A DNA stretch of 64,000 nucleotides, taken from assembly GCA_947470515.1 (NCBI GenBank), contig CANITF010000007.1, positions 57,455 through 121,454 on the forward strand. Reading direction: 5' to 3'. Of this stretch, positions 54,875 through 64,000 are shown in pieces. Every line of letters starts with the position of its first letter. Position 1 is the stretch's first letter. The position numbers and the translations under genes are program-made. The notes below the pieces were generated by a model that worked only from the letters and a program-made list of their open reading frames with translations, did not search any database and was not told where the DNA came from. This DNA is from Flavobacteriales bacterium. Its GTDB lineage: Bacteria > Bacteroidota > Bacteroidia > Flavobacteriales_D > Crocinitomicaceae.

Positions 54875-55984
54875 TTAGCAAGATGATTCTTGTACTTCTA
54901 AATTTAATCCTATATTAATTATTTTACAGAGATTTCGAATTTCCTCATAGGTATTAAACGAATGAATACAAATTCTAATTCCCTCTTCACCTTTCTTTAC
55001 TGTTGGACTATAAATAGGTTTTACAGCAAAGTTATTCTGCTGAAGCAATAATGATAAATTCTTTGTTTTTTTTATATCACCAATTCCAATCATTTGAATA
55101 GGCGATATTTCATTCGAAGAAATTGAATTCTCTTCCATTAAACTTCTAAATAAGAGAATGTTTTCTTGTAATTTTTTACGTTCAATTTCAGACTGACTCA
55201 ATTCAACCATTTGTTTTATCCTAGCGAATGTACTTGGTGACAAAGCTGTTGTATAAATGAAAGATCGTGCAAAATTGATCAGGAATTCTTTTAATTTCAA
55301 ACTGCCTAAAATTGCTGCACCATGAGAACCATAAGCTTTTCCAAATGTGATAATTCGTACAAAAACCTTACTATTCAATGATAAATGGTCAATAATTCCT
55401 TTCCCTTTTTGTCCAACAACTCCAGAAGCATGTGCCTCGTCAACAATTAAATATGCTCCAAATTTTTCAGCTAATTCAGCAATTTCTTCAATTGGGGCAA
55501 GGTCACCATCCATCGAATAAAGGCTCTCAATTGCAATATAAACAGTTCCATTGCACCTCTCTAATTTTGCAGCTAAATCTTGAATTGAATTATGTTCAAA
55601 CGAAAAGGACGTGGCAAATGACAAACGTATTCCATCCCTTACGCTTGCATGAATTTTTTCATCGTAAAGAATTATATCATTCCGCTGAGGAACAGCGCTA
55701 AAGAAGCCAATATTTGCATCGTAACCAGAATTAAAAACCAATGCAGCTTCTGAATCAAAATAATTCGCTAAAAATGACTCGCATTGCTCAGCTTCTTTTG
55801 AATTACCAGAAATTAATCTCGAACCTGTACTTCCATGTTTAGTTGAAAGATTCTTAGTTTCTATATATGATAAACCCAAATAGTCATTCGAACAAAAATC
55901 AACCATTCCATCAAAAAAAGAAAGGGAACGCAATGTCCCCTCTGTTTTCCTTTTATTTAGTTTATCAATAAGCTTTGAATCCAT
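54875..55984 (-). CDS. bioF: 8-amino-7-oxononanoate synthase-like enzyme
   Basis: A 369-residue alpha-oxoamine synthase: CSNDYLGLSYIETK near residue 31, GSTGSRLISGNSKEAEQCE, VFNSGYDANIGFFSAV, VDEAHASGVVGQKGKG and PLP lysine K216 in ITFGKAYGSHGAA. It makes 7-keto-8-aminopelargonate from pimeloyl thioester and alanine. Its ATG shares one base with the bioB stop (TAATG), which supports biotin rather than another oxoamine role. bioA, bioD and bioC are not in the window. Confidence 0.9.
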   Translation of the reverse strand: MDSKLIDKLNKRKTEGTLRSLSFFDGMVDFCSNDYLGLSYIETKNLSTKHGSTGSRLISGNSKEAEQCESFLANYFDSEAALVFNSGYDANIGFFSAVPQRNDIILYDEKIHASVRDGIRLSFATSFSFEHNSIQDLAAKLERCNGTVYIAIESLYSMDGDLAPIEEIAELAEKFGAYLIVDEAHASGVVGQKGKGIIDHLSLNSKVFVRIITFGKAYGSHGAAILGSLKLKEFLINFARSFIYTTALSPSTFARIKQMVELSQSEIERKKLQENILLFRSLMEENSISSNEISPIQMIGIGDIKKTKNLSLLLQQNNFAVKPIYSPTVKKGEEGIRICIHSFNTYEEIRNLCKIINIGLNLEVQESSC

Positions 55985-57090
55985 TAGTTAGAAACAACTT
56001 GTACAATTTTACGCGGTTCAAAATCTGAATTAATTTGTCCTTTAGCTGCTTCCAATTCTAAAGCTCGCTCCGCTTCTTTTCTTTTTCTTTCTATAATTAT
56101 TTCATCTGGAATTGTAACCGGTTTTTCACCATCTGCAAAAGCCATTTTAGGGATTAATCCAAGAATTTCAAACATTTCTTTATCCTCATTAAATTCAGGA
56201 TTTGGAGTAGTTAATAATTTATCTCCTGCAAATATTGATCCGGCACCAGCTAAGAAACAAAGAGCTTGTCCTTCCATATTCATTTTTGTCCTACCAGCTG
56301 ATAAACGAACAACAGTCTCAGGAAAAACAATTCGAGTCGTTGCTACCATTCGTATCATTTCCCACTGTTCGATTGGCTTTTGATCCTCTAATGGCGTTCC
56401 TTCAACGGCAACTAATGCATTGATTGGAATCGATTCAGGTGGATTTTCCATTTTCATGTAACTCATCAAAAGTCCGATACGATCCTCTATCGCTTCACCC
56501 ATTCCTATAATTCCTCCAGAACAAACTGTGATTCCAGCTTTTCTTGCATTGTCAATAGTATTTAAGCGATCTTCGTATTCTCTTGTAGAAATAACATCTC
56601 CATAAAATTCTGGAGATGAATCTAAGTTGTGGTTATAAGCAAATAATCCTGCTTGCTTAAGTCTAACCGCTTGTTGCTCATTCATCATTCCTAACGTACA
56701 ACATACTTCCATGTCTAAATCATTCACCGCTTGAACCATTTCTATGACATTATCGAAATCCTTGTTATCGCGCACTTCTCTCCAAGCAGCTCCCATGCAT
56801 AAACGCGAAGAGCCATTAGATTTTGCATTTTTCGCTTGTTCAATAACAGATTCAACTGTCATTAATTTATGTGCCTCAACATCTGTATGATATCTTGCTG
56901 CTTGAGGGCAATATCCACAATCTTCAGAACATCCACCAGTTTTTATGCTTAACAAAGAAGACATTTGAACCTCCCTAGGATTATGGTATTGACGATGGAT
57001 AGTTGCTGCTTCAAAAACCAATTCTAACAATGGTTTATTATGCAATTCAATTAAACTTTCTTTAGTTTGATATGTCGGATTAACTTTCAT
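55984..57090 (-). CDS. bioB: Biotin synthase
   Basis: A 368-residue radical SAM enzyme inserting sulfur into dethiobiotin. The 4Fe-4S motif is C54-x3-C58-x2-C61 in TGGCSEDCGYCPQAARY. Also present are SRLCMGAAWREVRDN, AYNHNLDSSPEFY, VCSGGIIGMGE and the late arginine motif VRLSAGRTKMN that supports the 2Fe-2S cluster. The C-terminal helix (KRKEAERALELEAAKG) is a modest extension compared with E. coli (346). First gene of bioB-bioF. Confidence 0.97.
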   Translation of the reverse strand: MKVNPTYQTKESLIELHNKPLLELVFEAATIHRQYHNPREVQMSSLLSIKTGGCSEDCGYCPQAARYHTDVEAHKLMTVESVIEQAKNAKSNGSSRLCMGAAWREVRDNKDFDNVIEMVQAVNDLDMEVCCTLGMMNEQQAVRLKQAGLFAYNHNLDSSPEFYGDVISTREYEDRLNTIDNARKAGITVCSGGIIGMGEAIEDRIGLLMSYMKMENPPESIPINALVAVEGTPLEDQKPIEQWEMIRMVATTRIVFPETVVRLSAGRTKMNMEGQALCFLAGAGSIFAGDKLLTTPNPEFNEDKEMFEILGLIPKMAFADGEKPVTIPDEIIIERKRKEAERALELEAAKGQINSDFEPRKIVQVVSN

Positions 57091-57180
57091 AATGTGCGAA
57101 ATAGATTTACAAATATAAGGATTCTATCCCCAATCCTCTAAAATAGAAATCGAAATAATTGCATGAGAATAAGCGAATTT

Positions 57181-57675
57181 TTAAAGCGAATTGGTATTCG
57201 ATTTATCAAGCAAACAAACTGCATAAGCTTTCACAGCCTTTCGTTCACCAAATGAATCAACCTTTTCATGCGTTGTTGCTTTAATTGAGACCCGATCATC
57301 ACTAATATGCAATAGACCAGCTATGATAGTTTGCATTTCAGGAATATGTGGATTTAATTTTGGTTTTTCTAAGATCACTGTACAATCCAAATTGACAACT
57401 TTAAAACCTTTTTCTGCAATAAGTTGATATACATCTGACACTAATATTTTAGAATCCATCCCTTTGAATTTAGGATCCGTATCAGAAAAATGAAAACCAA
57501 TATCCCTCAAATTTGCAGCACCTAAAAGGGCATCACAAATGGCATGAAGTAATACATCTGCGTCTGAATGTCCAACTGCACCTAAATCAGATTCAATTTT
57601 CAATCCACCAATAAATAATTCATGTGTATCTGCTAACTGATGAACATCAACTCCAAATCCAATTCGAATATTCAT
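57181..57675 (-). CDS. ispF: 2-C-methyl-D-erythritol 2,4-cyclodiphosphate synthase
   Basis: A 164-residue MEP-pathway enzyme with metal ligands D10, H12 (GFGVDVHQL) and H44 in GHSDADVLLHAICDALLGA. DIGFHFSDTDPKFKG and the C-terminal KATTHEKVDSFGERKAV complete the signature. It makes MEcPP for isoprenoids such as the menaquinone side chain. Its start abuts the porV stop with no gap, so it rides on the porU-porV transcript. Confidence 0.95.
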   Translation of the reverse strand: MNIRIGFGVDVHQLADTHELFIGGLKIESDLGAVGHSDADVLLHAICDALLGAANLRDIGFHFSDTDPKFKGMDSKILVSDVYQLIAEKGFKVVNLDCTVILEKPKLNPHIPEMQTIIAGLLHISDDRVSIKATTHEKVDSFGERKAVKAYAVCLLDKSNTNSL

Positions 57676-58953
57676 TTATTCTGGTTTATCATCACCAGTC
57701 GAGGAATTATTGTTTTCCCCTAATGTCATTCGCAATGTAAATCGAAGTGTATTTGCTAAAGGGCTTTGCTTGCCATTTACAGCAGCCAAGTATGAAATAT
57801 CAACTCCAAACTTATTATATTTCAATCCTACGCCAATATTGAAATACTGACGATTTCCTTTGTTCTTATTTTCGTAGAAATAACCACCTCTAATTGCGAG
57901 CACATTATTATACCAATATTCAAGACCCGCAGCAATATTTATTTCTGTTAACTCTTCTTTAAATCGTGAGCCTTTCGTTACTTCAAATGAACCATCAGTG
58001 TTTTGCACATAGTTTCCTGCATCATCTTTTACAGGTGCTCCAGGTGCATCATAAAAAGATTGTAACATTCCAGAAATTACACCAATATCGTCACTTTTAC
58101 CAGAAATCATAGTATTTGTTCCATCATAAAAATCATAATATGCTGGTGTTGGAACTAATAATTTTTGCAAATCAACAGATAAAACAAGGCTATTGTATTT
58201 GTCAAATTGCGCTAAAAACGAGTTTCCTATTTTTAAATTCATTGGTAAAAAATCTCTTGAAGCAAGTTCAGAATATGCAATTTTATTTCCAATATTATTA
58301 ATTGTGGTTGCAAATGTATAGACTCCATTTAATCCTCCTATTTTTGCTTCATCATTGTAATACGTAAATGATAAATCTGCTGCACCGGCTACACCTGCTT
58401 TTGTATTAACACCAGCAACTGTTAATCCACCAGTTAAATTTGAATAAGCAAATTTGCCATTTAAACCTACACTCATTTTTTCACTCAAACGAAAGGCATA
58501 ACCACCTGTCAACTCAAATTCACTCGGTTTATCATCTCTAATAACATTTCCACTTGCATCTGTGAATGTTATTTCCCCTAAACTAAAATAACGTAAAGCA
58601 CCGCCTACGGCATTTCTATCATTGATTTTATAATATCCTGACACATAAGACAAGTGCATGTCGTTTGTTAACTGTCTTAACCAAGGGGTATAAGAAACAC
58701 TAATTTCAGATTTTGCTTTTGCAAAATTCAAGATAGACGTATTCCAATAAATAGAATTTGAATTCGCACTCAATGCGGTTCCAGCATCTCCCATTCCACC
58801 AGCGCGAGAATCAGGCGTAATCGCCATAAAAGGAACCGCCGTTGTAATTGTGTTTAAAGTTAAATCCCCTTCCGCAACGCCACTTGTATTAGGTTGAGCA
58901 AAGGAAAGAATTGGTGACACCAACAAACAAAAACAAATAATTAATTTATACAT
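57676..58953 (-). CDS. porV: Type IX secretion system outer-membrane protein PorV
   Basis: A 425-residue FadL-fold barrel protein with a signal peptide (MYKLIICFCLLVSPILSFAQ). Near the N-terminus is the PorV-family signature VPFMAITPDSRAGGMGDAGT followed by SNSIYWNTSILNFA. Alternating strands end with SYLAAVNGKQSPLANTLRFT. PorV is the shuttle that moves cargo from the SprA translocon to the PorU sortase. It is 63 bp downstream of porU on the same strand. Confidence 0.93.
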   Translation of the reverse strand: MYKLIICFCLLVSPILSFAQPNTSGVAEGDLTLNTITTAVPFMAITPDSRAGGMGDAGTALSANSNSIYWNTSILNFAKAKSEISVSYTPWLRQLTNDMHLSYVSGYYKINDRNAVGGALRYFSLGEITFTDASGNVIRDDKPSEFELTGGYAFRLSEKMSVGLNGKFAYSNLTGGLTVAGVNTKAGVAGAADLSFTYYNDEAKIGGLNGVYTFATTINNIGNKIAYSELASRDFLPMNLKIGNSFLAQFDKYNSLVLSVDLQKLLVPTPAYYDFYDGTNTMISGKSDDIGVISGMLQSFYDAPGAPVKDDAGNYVQNTDGSFEVTKGSRFKEELTEINIAAGLEYWYNNVLAIRGGYFYENKNKGNRQYFNIGVGLKYNKFGVDISYLAAVNGKQSPLANTLRFTLRMTLGENNNSSTGDDKPE

Positions 58954-59016
58954 AATAATTATAAAAACAAATTTGATTCACAAATATACGTAAACCTAAC
59001 ACCTTTATTGCGTAGT

Positions 59017-62000
59017 TTACCTCAATAATACTAATTTTTCTGTTTTCTCAGCAATTTTTCCATCAGAAGATTTCACTTTCAGAGAATAAATGTAAACTCC
59101 TTTTGCTAGTTGATCATTAAAATCATCCCGCCCATCCCAAGGTATTCCTGAAGATCTAAATCCTTCTGTATGCACCATTTGATTTATGGTTTTAACTAAT
59201 TTACCAGAAACTGTAAAGATCTGAATTTGAGCTTCTAATTCAGCACAAGCTTGATTGTGTTCAAAATAAAATTCAGTATGCGTCGTAAAAGGATTAGGGT
59301 AATTTAAAACATGGTCTAATTCAATATTTTGCTTTTCCTGTACAATAAAATCAATAGTTGATTCAGACGAATTATTATTCACATCCCAAACTTTTAAGCT
59401 TAATGTATGCGGTCCTTTTTCCAAAGTTGGTATGGCATAATTTACAGTTCCAGATTGATATGTATCTAAATCTGCAGAATAATATTCATTCAAAATAATT
59501 GGATTAGAACTTTTTTCATCAATAATAGCCATTAAATCATGTCCAATTCCATTCCCAACTGTGTTGATTCCATTTTCATCAAACATCTTTGCAATCAAAT
59601 TTGGAGTTTCGTCTGTTATTCCCCCTGAAACAAAAGTTTCTTCGTTCAAATACAATTCGATATCAGGACCTGTTATATCATTTAATCCAGCGGGATCAAT
59701 TCCACCAATAACAAAACGTGTGTCATACCCTGATGCATCTGTTAAATTATTATCAGCATAATAACTTATTTTCCCAGCACCGTAATTATAATTTATATCT
59801 TTTGGTACAAAGAATGTGAATTCAAAATATCCATTTATAACAGAAACTTTTCCTTTATACACTATATTTCTTTGAAGATCAAAAGGAATAATTGGCGAAT
59901 CAGGATCTTGACCAAGCGTATATTGCGTTTTTATTTTATCAAAAATAGAAGGTGCTAAAACACCATTAAAACTTGTCATTACTGCGCCACTATTGTCTTC
60001 AATATGACCTTTAATTGTCATCTTTGTTAATGCCCTAATTGTGTCAATTTCAATCAATGGACTTAACCCATTTATACTATCTGTTACAATTTGTAATCTC
60101 GGAAGCGCTATCTTTAAAGCAGGATCGCCGATTAATGTAAAACTTCTTTTATTATCTGAAGAGCCAGAGGCATTTTTGGTCAGCCTTAAAATTTCTCCGA
60201 ATGCAAGTGGCTCCATATTGACATCTCTTGTAAAGACGTTTTCATAAAATCGTTTTCCGGTTATTGTGTTAACACCAAAAAAGACAGAACGTGTGGTTGT
60301 CATTAAAGCAATTGAAGCTCCATAAGGATTTAAAGAAGCCCACTCACCAGCTGAAACGCGAGAAGGATCGTCATATTTGGTGTATTCGCATGTTGCAGAA
60401 ACAAACAGATTCAATTTATCAATATTCTTCCAGCTTTGAATTTGAGGCACTGTAATTATTCTTTCTTCGGCAACACCAACTTCCCCACCATGCCCAACAT
60501 AATTAATCACTAACGCTCCCCTTTCAGTCCTATTCGTAATCGCATCAAAAACATCAGGATACCTTTGTCCACCAGCAGTTGAAACTTGCGTAAAAGCATC
60601 AGAATATAATTTATCGCAATTCATTTGAGCATGATTCGCTTTTACATACAAATATTGTGGTTCAGTATCTTGATTTACGAAATAACCTCCTTCTTCATCA
60701 TCTGCAATTTGAATATAATTCAGCCTCCAATCCCCAAATGTTGAGTTCACTCCCCCCGAAGCACAGCTGCCATTTGTAACTGATTCTGTAAATAAATTTG
60801 AACCATTCTTTATGTAATGTTCAATCTTATCAACTTGTTGTTTAGCAATCTGCAAATCAGAAATCAAAAGTCTACCAACTCCAATGTCTAACATGTCAGT
60901 AGCGGCTATTGACTCGGCATCCCCTAACATTCCATAATAATCATCAGTTACTAATGCTGAAATATGATTTTCTGAATTTAACATTTGATAGGTTGGGATA
61001 TAATTATTATTATTTGATACTCTATTTTTTGGGTCATATGTTCCATCACCAAACAATAAAAGATATTTGGGCCGTTCCGTTGAATTTAGCACCCCTCTAT
61101 CAAAAAACATTTTCGCAAACATTCTAATAGCTGTTGGATCGAGCATTCCTGAACTGAACTCATTATAAACTTGTTCTGTTGTAACAACATTTACACTCAT
61201 TCCTTCATTTCGATGCAAGTCAGCTAAACGATTTGCGTAAGATATAAAATTCTTATGTGTAACAATCAAATATGCTGCTTGAGGCAAAGCATGTAAATTT
61301 TGAGATTCAATAATTCCAACAAATTCAGGTGTAAAAAAAACATTTCCATCTGTTGCAACAAATTGTCTCAGTGTATCCGTTTCTTGAATAAAATTATATG
61401 TTCCAGATGCCAACGCACCACTTATTAATTTTGGTAAATGCCGATCTGTTATTTCCCAAATTGAACCATTTATTGGAAAATTGGAAATTTGAAACTCACT
61501 CACATTTCCAATACCGATTGAATTCAAATCACTGAAATTAAATTGATTTCCAGTAAAAACGAGAGATCTTCTGGCGTTCAATAAAATTCTATCTAAATAA
61601 ACCAATGTACTCGGTGAATTTCGAGTTATTGAAATTTTAAAAGGTATTGATGCTGGCGGATTGACTAAGCTCATTGATTTTGTAGATTGCACATAGTCGT
61701 CGGAAACAGAAGGTAAATTAGAAGTTGAAATTACCGTTCCATTTATCGAATATTCTTGACTAGTTCCAGCAGAACTAGCAGAATTCGTTGCAATGGCAGT
61801 TTTGAAAAAAGCAGTTTGACCCGCAACAATATTTGGAACTGAAAAAATAAATGTTTTTTCTAATTCAGTATCGAACAATTCGCCGTACCATCTTTGACCT
61901 CCTTTCACCAAACTTATTAAATCATTTTCATGAACATCGTAAAAAGAATAGTTAGTAATAGTATTTGTAATTGGACTTGGTGAATTTGAAATTGTTTGGA

Positions 62001-62886
62001 TTCTTAAAGGCGTTTCACCAGAATTAATATTAATATAATAATATGAATAATCGGAATAAATATTTTTATCTTGATCAAACTGAGCTGTACCATTGGCATA
62101 CCATCTATTTGGACCCCATCCATAAAATAAAATATAGTCTGATTCATCAAAAACACCATCTGATTCGCCAAAAACTGTAATTGCATTCTTTGCTAAATCA
62201 TCAGTTCTTGGTATAGAATTCAATTCTGGTAATTTGCCATCACCGTTGCCATAAATATTTATTTGTTGCGGATTTAATCCTGCGACATCAATACCACAAC
62301 TTTCTAGAAATGCTTTATCTAATTTATAGATCCCATCTTTTTTTACACTTATTTTGTACCATTCTCCTGAACCATCTTGTAAAACTGAATTTGTTACAAA
62401 GCTTTTTTCATGCGAAATTGGTTTTTTAACATTTTCCAAAATAATATCAAAAGAAATTATTCTATTAATGACTCCATTTTTTAAAATGTATGGAAAAAGT
62501 GAAGCTACGGCATAAATTTCTTTTCCAGATTCTGTTATTTTATATTCAATTTGAAGTGAATCTGTTACATTAAAGGAAAATTCTTTTAAATAATCAATAT
62601 CACTATTTGGAGCACTAGCGGTAATTATTGTTGAAATACTAAGTTTATGATTTAATGATTTCAATTGTTTCGTCCAATAATAATTTGGCTTACCGTTATC
62701 CAACATCTGATCAGTGATAGAAGGTGCAATTGTTGTTTTACCTTCAGATCTCAAGGTAATTGGTTCTTTCCAACCTATTTTTTGCTCAATAACCTCTTGA
62801 GCTTGAACTGATTTCACACAACCAAATAAAAAAACAAAAATGATATTGAATAACAAAAATGTCTTTACTAATTTCAACAAACCCAT
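59017..62886 (-). CDS. porU: Type IX secretion system sortase PorU
   Basis: A 1289-residue C25-family protease with an N-terminal signal (about residues 9-29). Catalytic residues fall at H799 in INYVGHGGEVGVAEE and C833 in FVSATCEYTKYDDPSRVS. The last ~95 residues are a FlgD-like/type A C-terminal beta domain (LNYPNPFTTHTEFYFEHN ... KGVYIYSLKV), which keeps PorU on the T9SS. It cleaves cargo CTDs at the surface. Slightly longer than P. gingivalis PorU. First gene of porU-porV-ispF. Confidence 0.95.
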   Translation of the reverse strand: MGLLKLVKTFLLFNIIFVFLFGCVKSVQAQEVIEQKIGWKEPITLRSEGKTTIAPSITDQMLDNGKPNYYWTKQLKSLNHKLSISTIITASAPNSDIDYLKEFSFNVTDSLQIEYKITESGKEIYAVASLFPYILKNGVINRIISFDIILENVKKPISHEKSFVTNSVLQDGSGEWYKISVKKDGIYKLDKAFLESCGIDVAGLNPQQINIYGNGDGKLPELNSIPRTDDLAKNAITVFGESDGVFDESDYILFYGWGPNRWYANGTAQFDQDKNIYSDYSYYYININSGETPLRIQTISNSPSPITNTITNYSFYDVHENDLISLVKGGQRWYGELFDTELEKTFIFSVPNIVAGQTAFFKTAIATNSASSAGTSQEYSINGTVISTSNLPSVSDDYVQSTKSMSLVNPPASIPFKISITRNSPSTLVYLDRILLNARRSLVFTGNQFNFSDLNSIGIGNVSEFQISNFPINGSIWEITDRHLPKLISGALASGTYNFIQETDTLRQFVATDGNVFFTPEFVGIIESQNLHALPQAAYLIVTHKNFISYANRLADLHRNEGMSVNVVTTEQVYNEFSSGMLDPTAIRMFAKMFFDRGVLNSTERPKYLLLFGDGTYDPKNRVSNNNNYIPTYQMLNSENHISALVTDDYYGMLGDAESIAATDMLDIGVGRLLISDLQIAKQQVDKIEHYIKNGSNLFTESVTNGSCASGGVNSTFGDWRLNYIQIADDEEGGYFVNQDTEPQYLYVKANHAQMNCDKLYSDAFTQVSTAGGQRYPDVFDAITNRTERGALVINYVGHGGEVGVAEERIITVPQIQSWKNIDKLNLFVSATCEYTKYDDPSRVSAGEWASLNPYGASIALMTTTRSVFFGVNTITGKRFYENVFTRDVNMEPLAFGEILRLTKNASGSSDNKRSFTLIGDPALKIALPRLQIVTDSINGLSPLIEIDTIRALTKMTIKGHIEDNSGAVMTSFNGVLAPSIFDKIKTQYTLGQDPDSPIIPFDLQRNIVYKGKVSVINGYFEFTFFVPKDINYNYGAGKISYYADNNLTDASGYDTRFVIGGIDPAGLNDITGPDIELYLNEETFVSGGITDETPNLIAKMFDENGINTVGNGIGHDLMAIIDEKSSNPIILNEYYSADLDTYQSGTVNYAIPTLEKGPHTLSLKVWDVNNNSSESTIDFIVQEKQNIELDHVLNYPNPFTTHTEFYFEHNQACAELEAQIQIFTVSGKLVKTINQMVHTEGFRSSGIPWDGRDDFNDQLAKGVYIYSLKVKSSDGKIAEKTEKLVLLR

Positions 62887-62990
62887 TCTTAAAAAACTTA
62901 ATAATTAAAATAACTCAACAAAAAACGGAATAAAACTTTGATTATTTTGTTTGATTTATAATATTTGTAACCTTAATTTAAAATTTGCGT

Positions 62991-62998
62991 TATCTTTG
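62991..62998 (+). promoter_or_regulatory. Candidate promoter (-7 box) of the porP-like gene
   Basis: TATCTTTG fits TAnnTTTG; a TTTG at 62964-62967 lies 23 bases upstream, within the range reported for the Bacteroidota -33 box. The start codon is 33 bases past the -7 box. Confidence 0.5.
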
Positions 62999-63030
62999 GT
63001 CAGATTTCGTTGTTCTATTAACACACACTA

Positions 63031-63999
63031 ATGAAAGGATTTAAACGTTTTATAACTACTTGTTCATTCTTATGCTTATTCGCAGGAGCAAATGCTCAAG
63101 ACCCAACGTTTACGCAGTTTTATTCAAATCCCTTGTATTTGAACCCCGCTTTTGCTGGTTCTTTTGGTTGTCCAAGATTTGCATTAAACTATCGTAACGA
63201 ATGGCCACAGTTATCAGGTAACTATGTTACATATAGCGCATCTTACGATCAATATTTCAAAAATATTTCTGGTGGTTTTGGTGTTTTAGCAACGCATGAC
63301 CAACAAGGACAAGGGACAATTAAGACTTCAATGCTTGGAATTGTTTATTCTTATCACTTGAATCTTGGAAGAAAATGGAAATGGCTTTTTGGAGCAAGAG
63401 CCTCTTGGTATCAAAAATCTTTGGATTGGGATAAATTGACTTTTGGAGATATGATTGATCCACGAAGAGGATTTATTTATGCTACAGGAGACGTTCCAAG
63501 AGGAGGTTCCCGTGGTTTCTTTGATGCATCTGCTGGAACAGTAATTTTTAACAAACACTTTTTCGCTGGATTTGCAGCACACCATTTAAATATGCCTAAT
63601 GAATCTATGATTATTGGGGACTCACCAATGCCAATGCGTTTCACAGGTCATATGGGAGCTGAAATACAATTGGGGGCAAAATCAAAATATTCGAATTCTA
63701 CTTCGATTATGCCGAACGTAATTTTCCAATATCAAAATGGTTTTCAAGAATTAAGTATTGGAACATATCTTAAATATGGTACTTTCAACGTTGGTGCATG
63801 GTATAGAAATAGAGATGCATTTATTTTGACGATTGGAATCAATACGGGTAAGTTTAAATTAGGATACAGCTATGATGTTACTGTCTCTAAATTAAATAAC
63901 GGCGTTTCAGGTGGGTCACATGAAATCTCAATGGGAATTAATTTGAATTGTAAAAAGAAACCAATTTCGTTTAAAACGATTTCGTGTCCTTCTTTTTAA
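63031..63999 (+). CDS. PorP/SprF-family type IX secretion membrane protein
   Basis: A 322-residue outer-membrane protein with a signal peptide (MKGFKRFITTCSFLCLFAGANAQ). It has the PorP/SprF start DPTFTQFYSNPLYLNPAFAG, then CPRFALNYRNEWPQLSGNYV, repeated barrel strands and a late FKLGYSYDVTVSKLNNGVSGGSHEISMG. PorP/SprF proteins bind adhesin-type cargo or the gliding apparatus; several paralogues usually exist, so its partner is uncertain. Divergent from porU with a 144-bp shared upstream region. The frame closes one base before the window end. Confidence 0.93.
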   Translation: MKGFKRFITTCSFLCLFAGANAQDPTFTQFYSNPLYLNPAFAGSFGCPRFALNYRNEWPQLSGNYVTYSASYDQYFKNISGGFGVLATHDQQGQGTIKTSMLGIVYSYHLNLGRKWKWLFGARASWYQKSLDWDKLTFGDMIDPRRGFIYATGDVPRGGSRGFFDASAGTVIFNKHFFAGFAAHHLNMPNESMIIGDSPMPMRFTGHMGAEIQLGAKSKYSNSTSIMPNVIFQYQNGFQELSIGTYLKYGTFNVGAWYRNRDAFILTIGINTGKFKLGYSYDVTVSKLNNGVSGGSHEISMGINLNCKKKPISFKTISCPSF

Positions 64000-64000
64000 A

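Overview
The window looks like a low-GC Bacteroidota chromosome, most likely Flavobacteriales and perhaps a Fluviicola/Crocinitomicaceae-type organism (an inference from gene content, not from a marker gene). The evidence is the type IX secretion genes porU, porV and a porP/sprF homologue; a menaquinone pathway; signal peptides ending in AQ or SQ; OstA-like, TonB-dependent and AsmA envelope proteins; two-subunit methylmalonyl-CoA mutase; no Shine-Dalgarno pattern that I can see; and a few TAnnTTTG boxes of the Bacteroidota -7 type. I found no rRNA, tRNA, CRISPR array, transposase, integrase or prophage.

Layout. 1-6356 (all minus): an edge-truncated membrane-anchored protein, thioredoxin, three small genes including a DUF493 protein, TerC, then menD, menF and a hotdog thioesterase. 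6563-7570: murB. 7605-11792 (minus): DEAD-box helicase, then an operon of outer-membrane barrel, Nif3-like protein and zinc-ribbon coiled-coil protein. 11864-18307: AsmA-like protein, a TonB-dependent receptor and ChaN. 18381-21603: LtaS-like sulfatase, diacylglycerol kinase, DUF1569 protein. 21915-27538: small membrane protein, EI24 protein, both methylmalonyl-CoA mutase subunits, a secreted helical protein, DivIC. 27539-30948 (minus): SpoIID-like protein, lpxB, a small membrane protein, surE. 31091-34674: DinB-like, NlpC/P60, sugar epimerase, glyA. 34730-36001 (minus): SDR and a secreted protein. 36107-40521: gmhA-like, fur, STAS, purA, OstA-like. 40552-41486: an accessory segment with a secreted protein and a KilA-N fragment. 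41593-46283 (minus): RelA/SpoT, fumarylacetoacetase, YchF. 46416-54805: polytopic membrane protein with a C-terminal jelly-roll-like part, SRPBCC protein, M28 peptidase, serine-palmitoyltransferase-like enzyme, UPF1-like helicase, response regulator. 54875-57675 (minus): bioF-like, bioB, ispF. 57676-63999: porV and porU (minus) and porP (plus).

Most of the window is housekeeping: cell wall and envelope (murB, lpxB, gmhA, divIC, OstA, NlpC/P60), quinone and biotin synthesis, purine and one-carbon metabolism, propionyl/methylmalonyl-CoA metabolism, stringent response and protein secretion. I do not see a defence island or an obvious new multi-gene system.

The unusual part is structural. Two accessory segments are each bracketed by a copy of a neighbouring gene's 3' end. 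The TonB receptor lies between two identical 31-bp copies of the end of chaN (14793-14823, 17441-17471). The KilA-N segment lies between two ~101-bp copies of the end of the OstA gene (40452-40552, 41485-41586). In addition, three 118-bp tandem units run exactly up to the start codon of the SRPBCC gene (48753-49106), and their CATAG-rich core resembles repeats at 8862-9080. A perfect 32-bp palindrome (41198-41229) lies in the KilA-N fragment.
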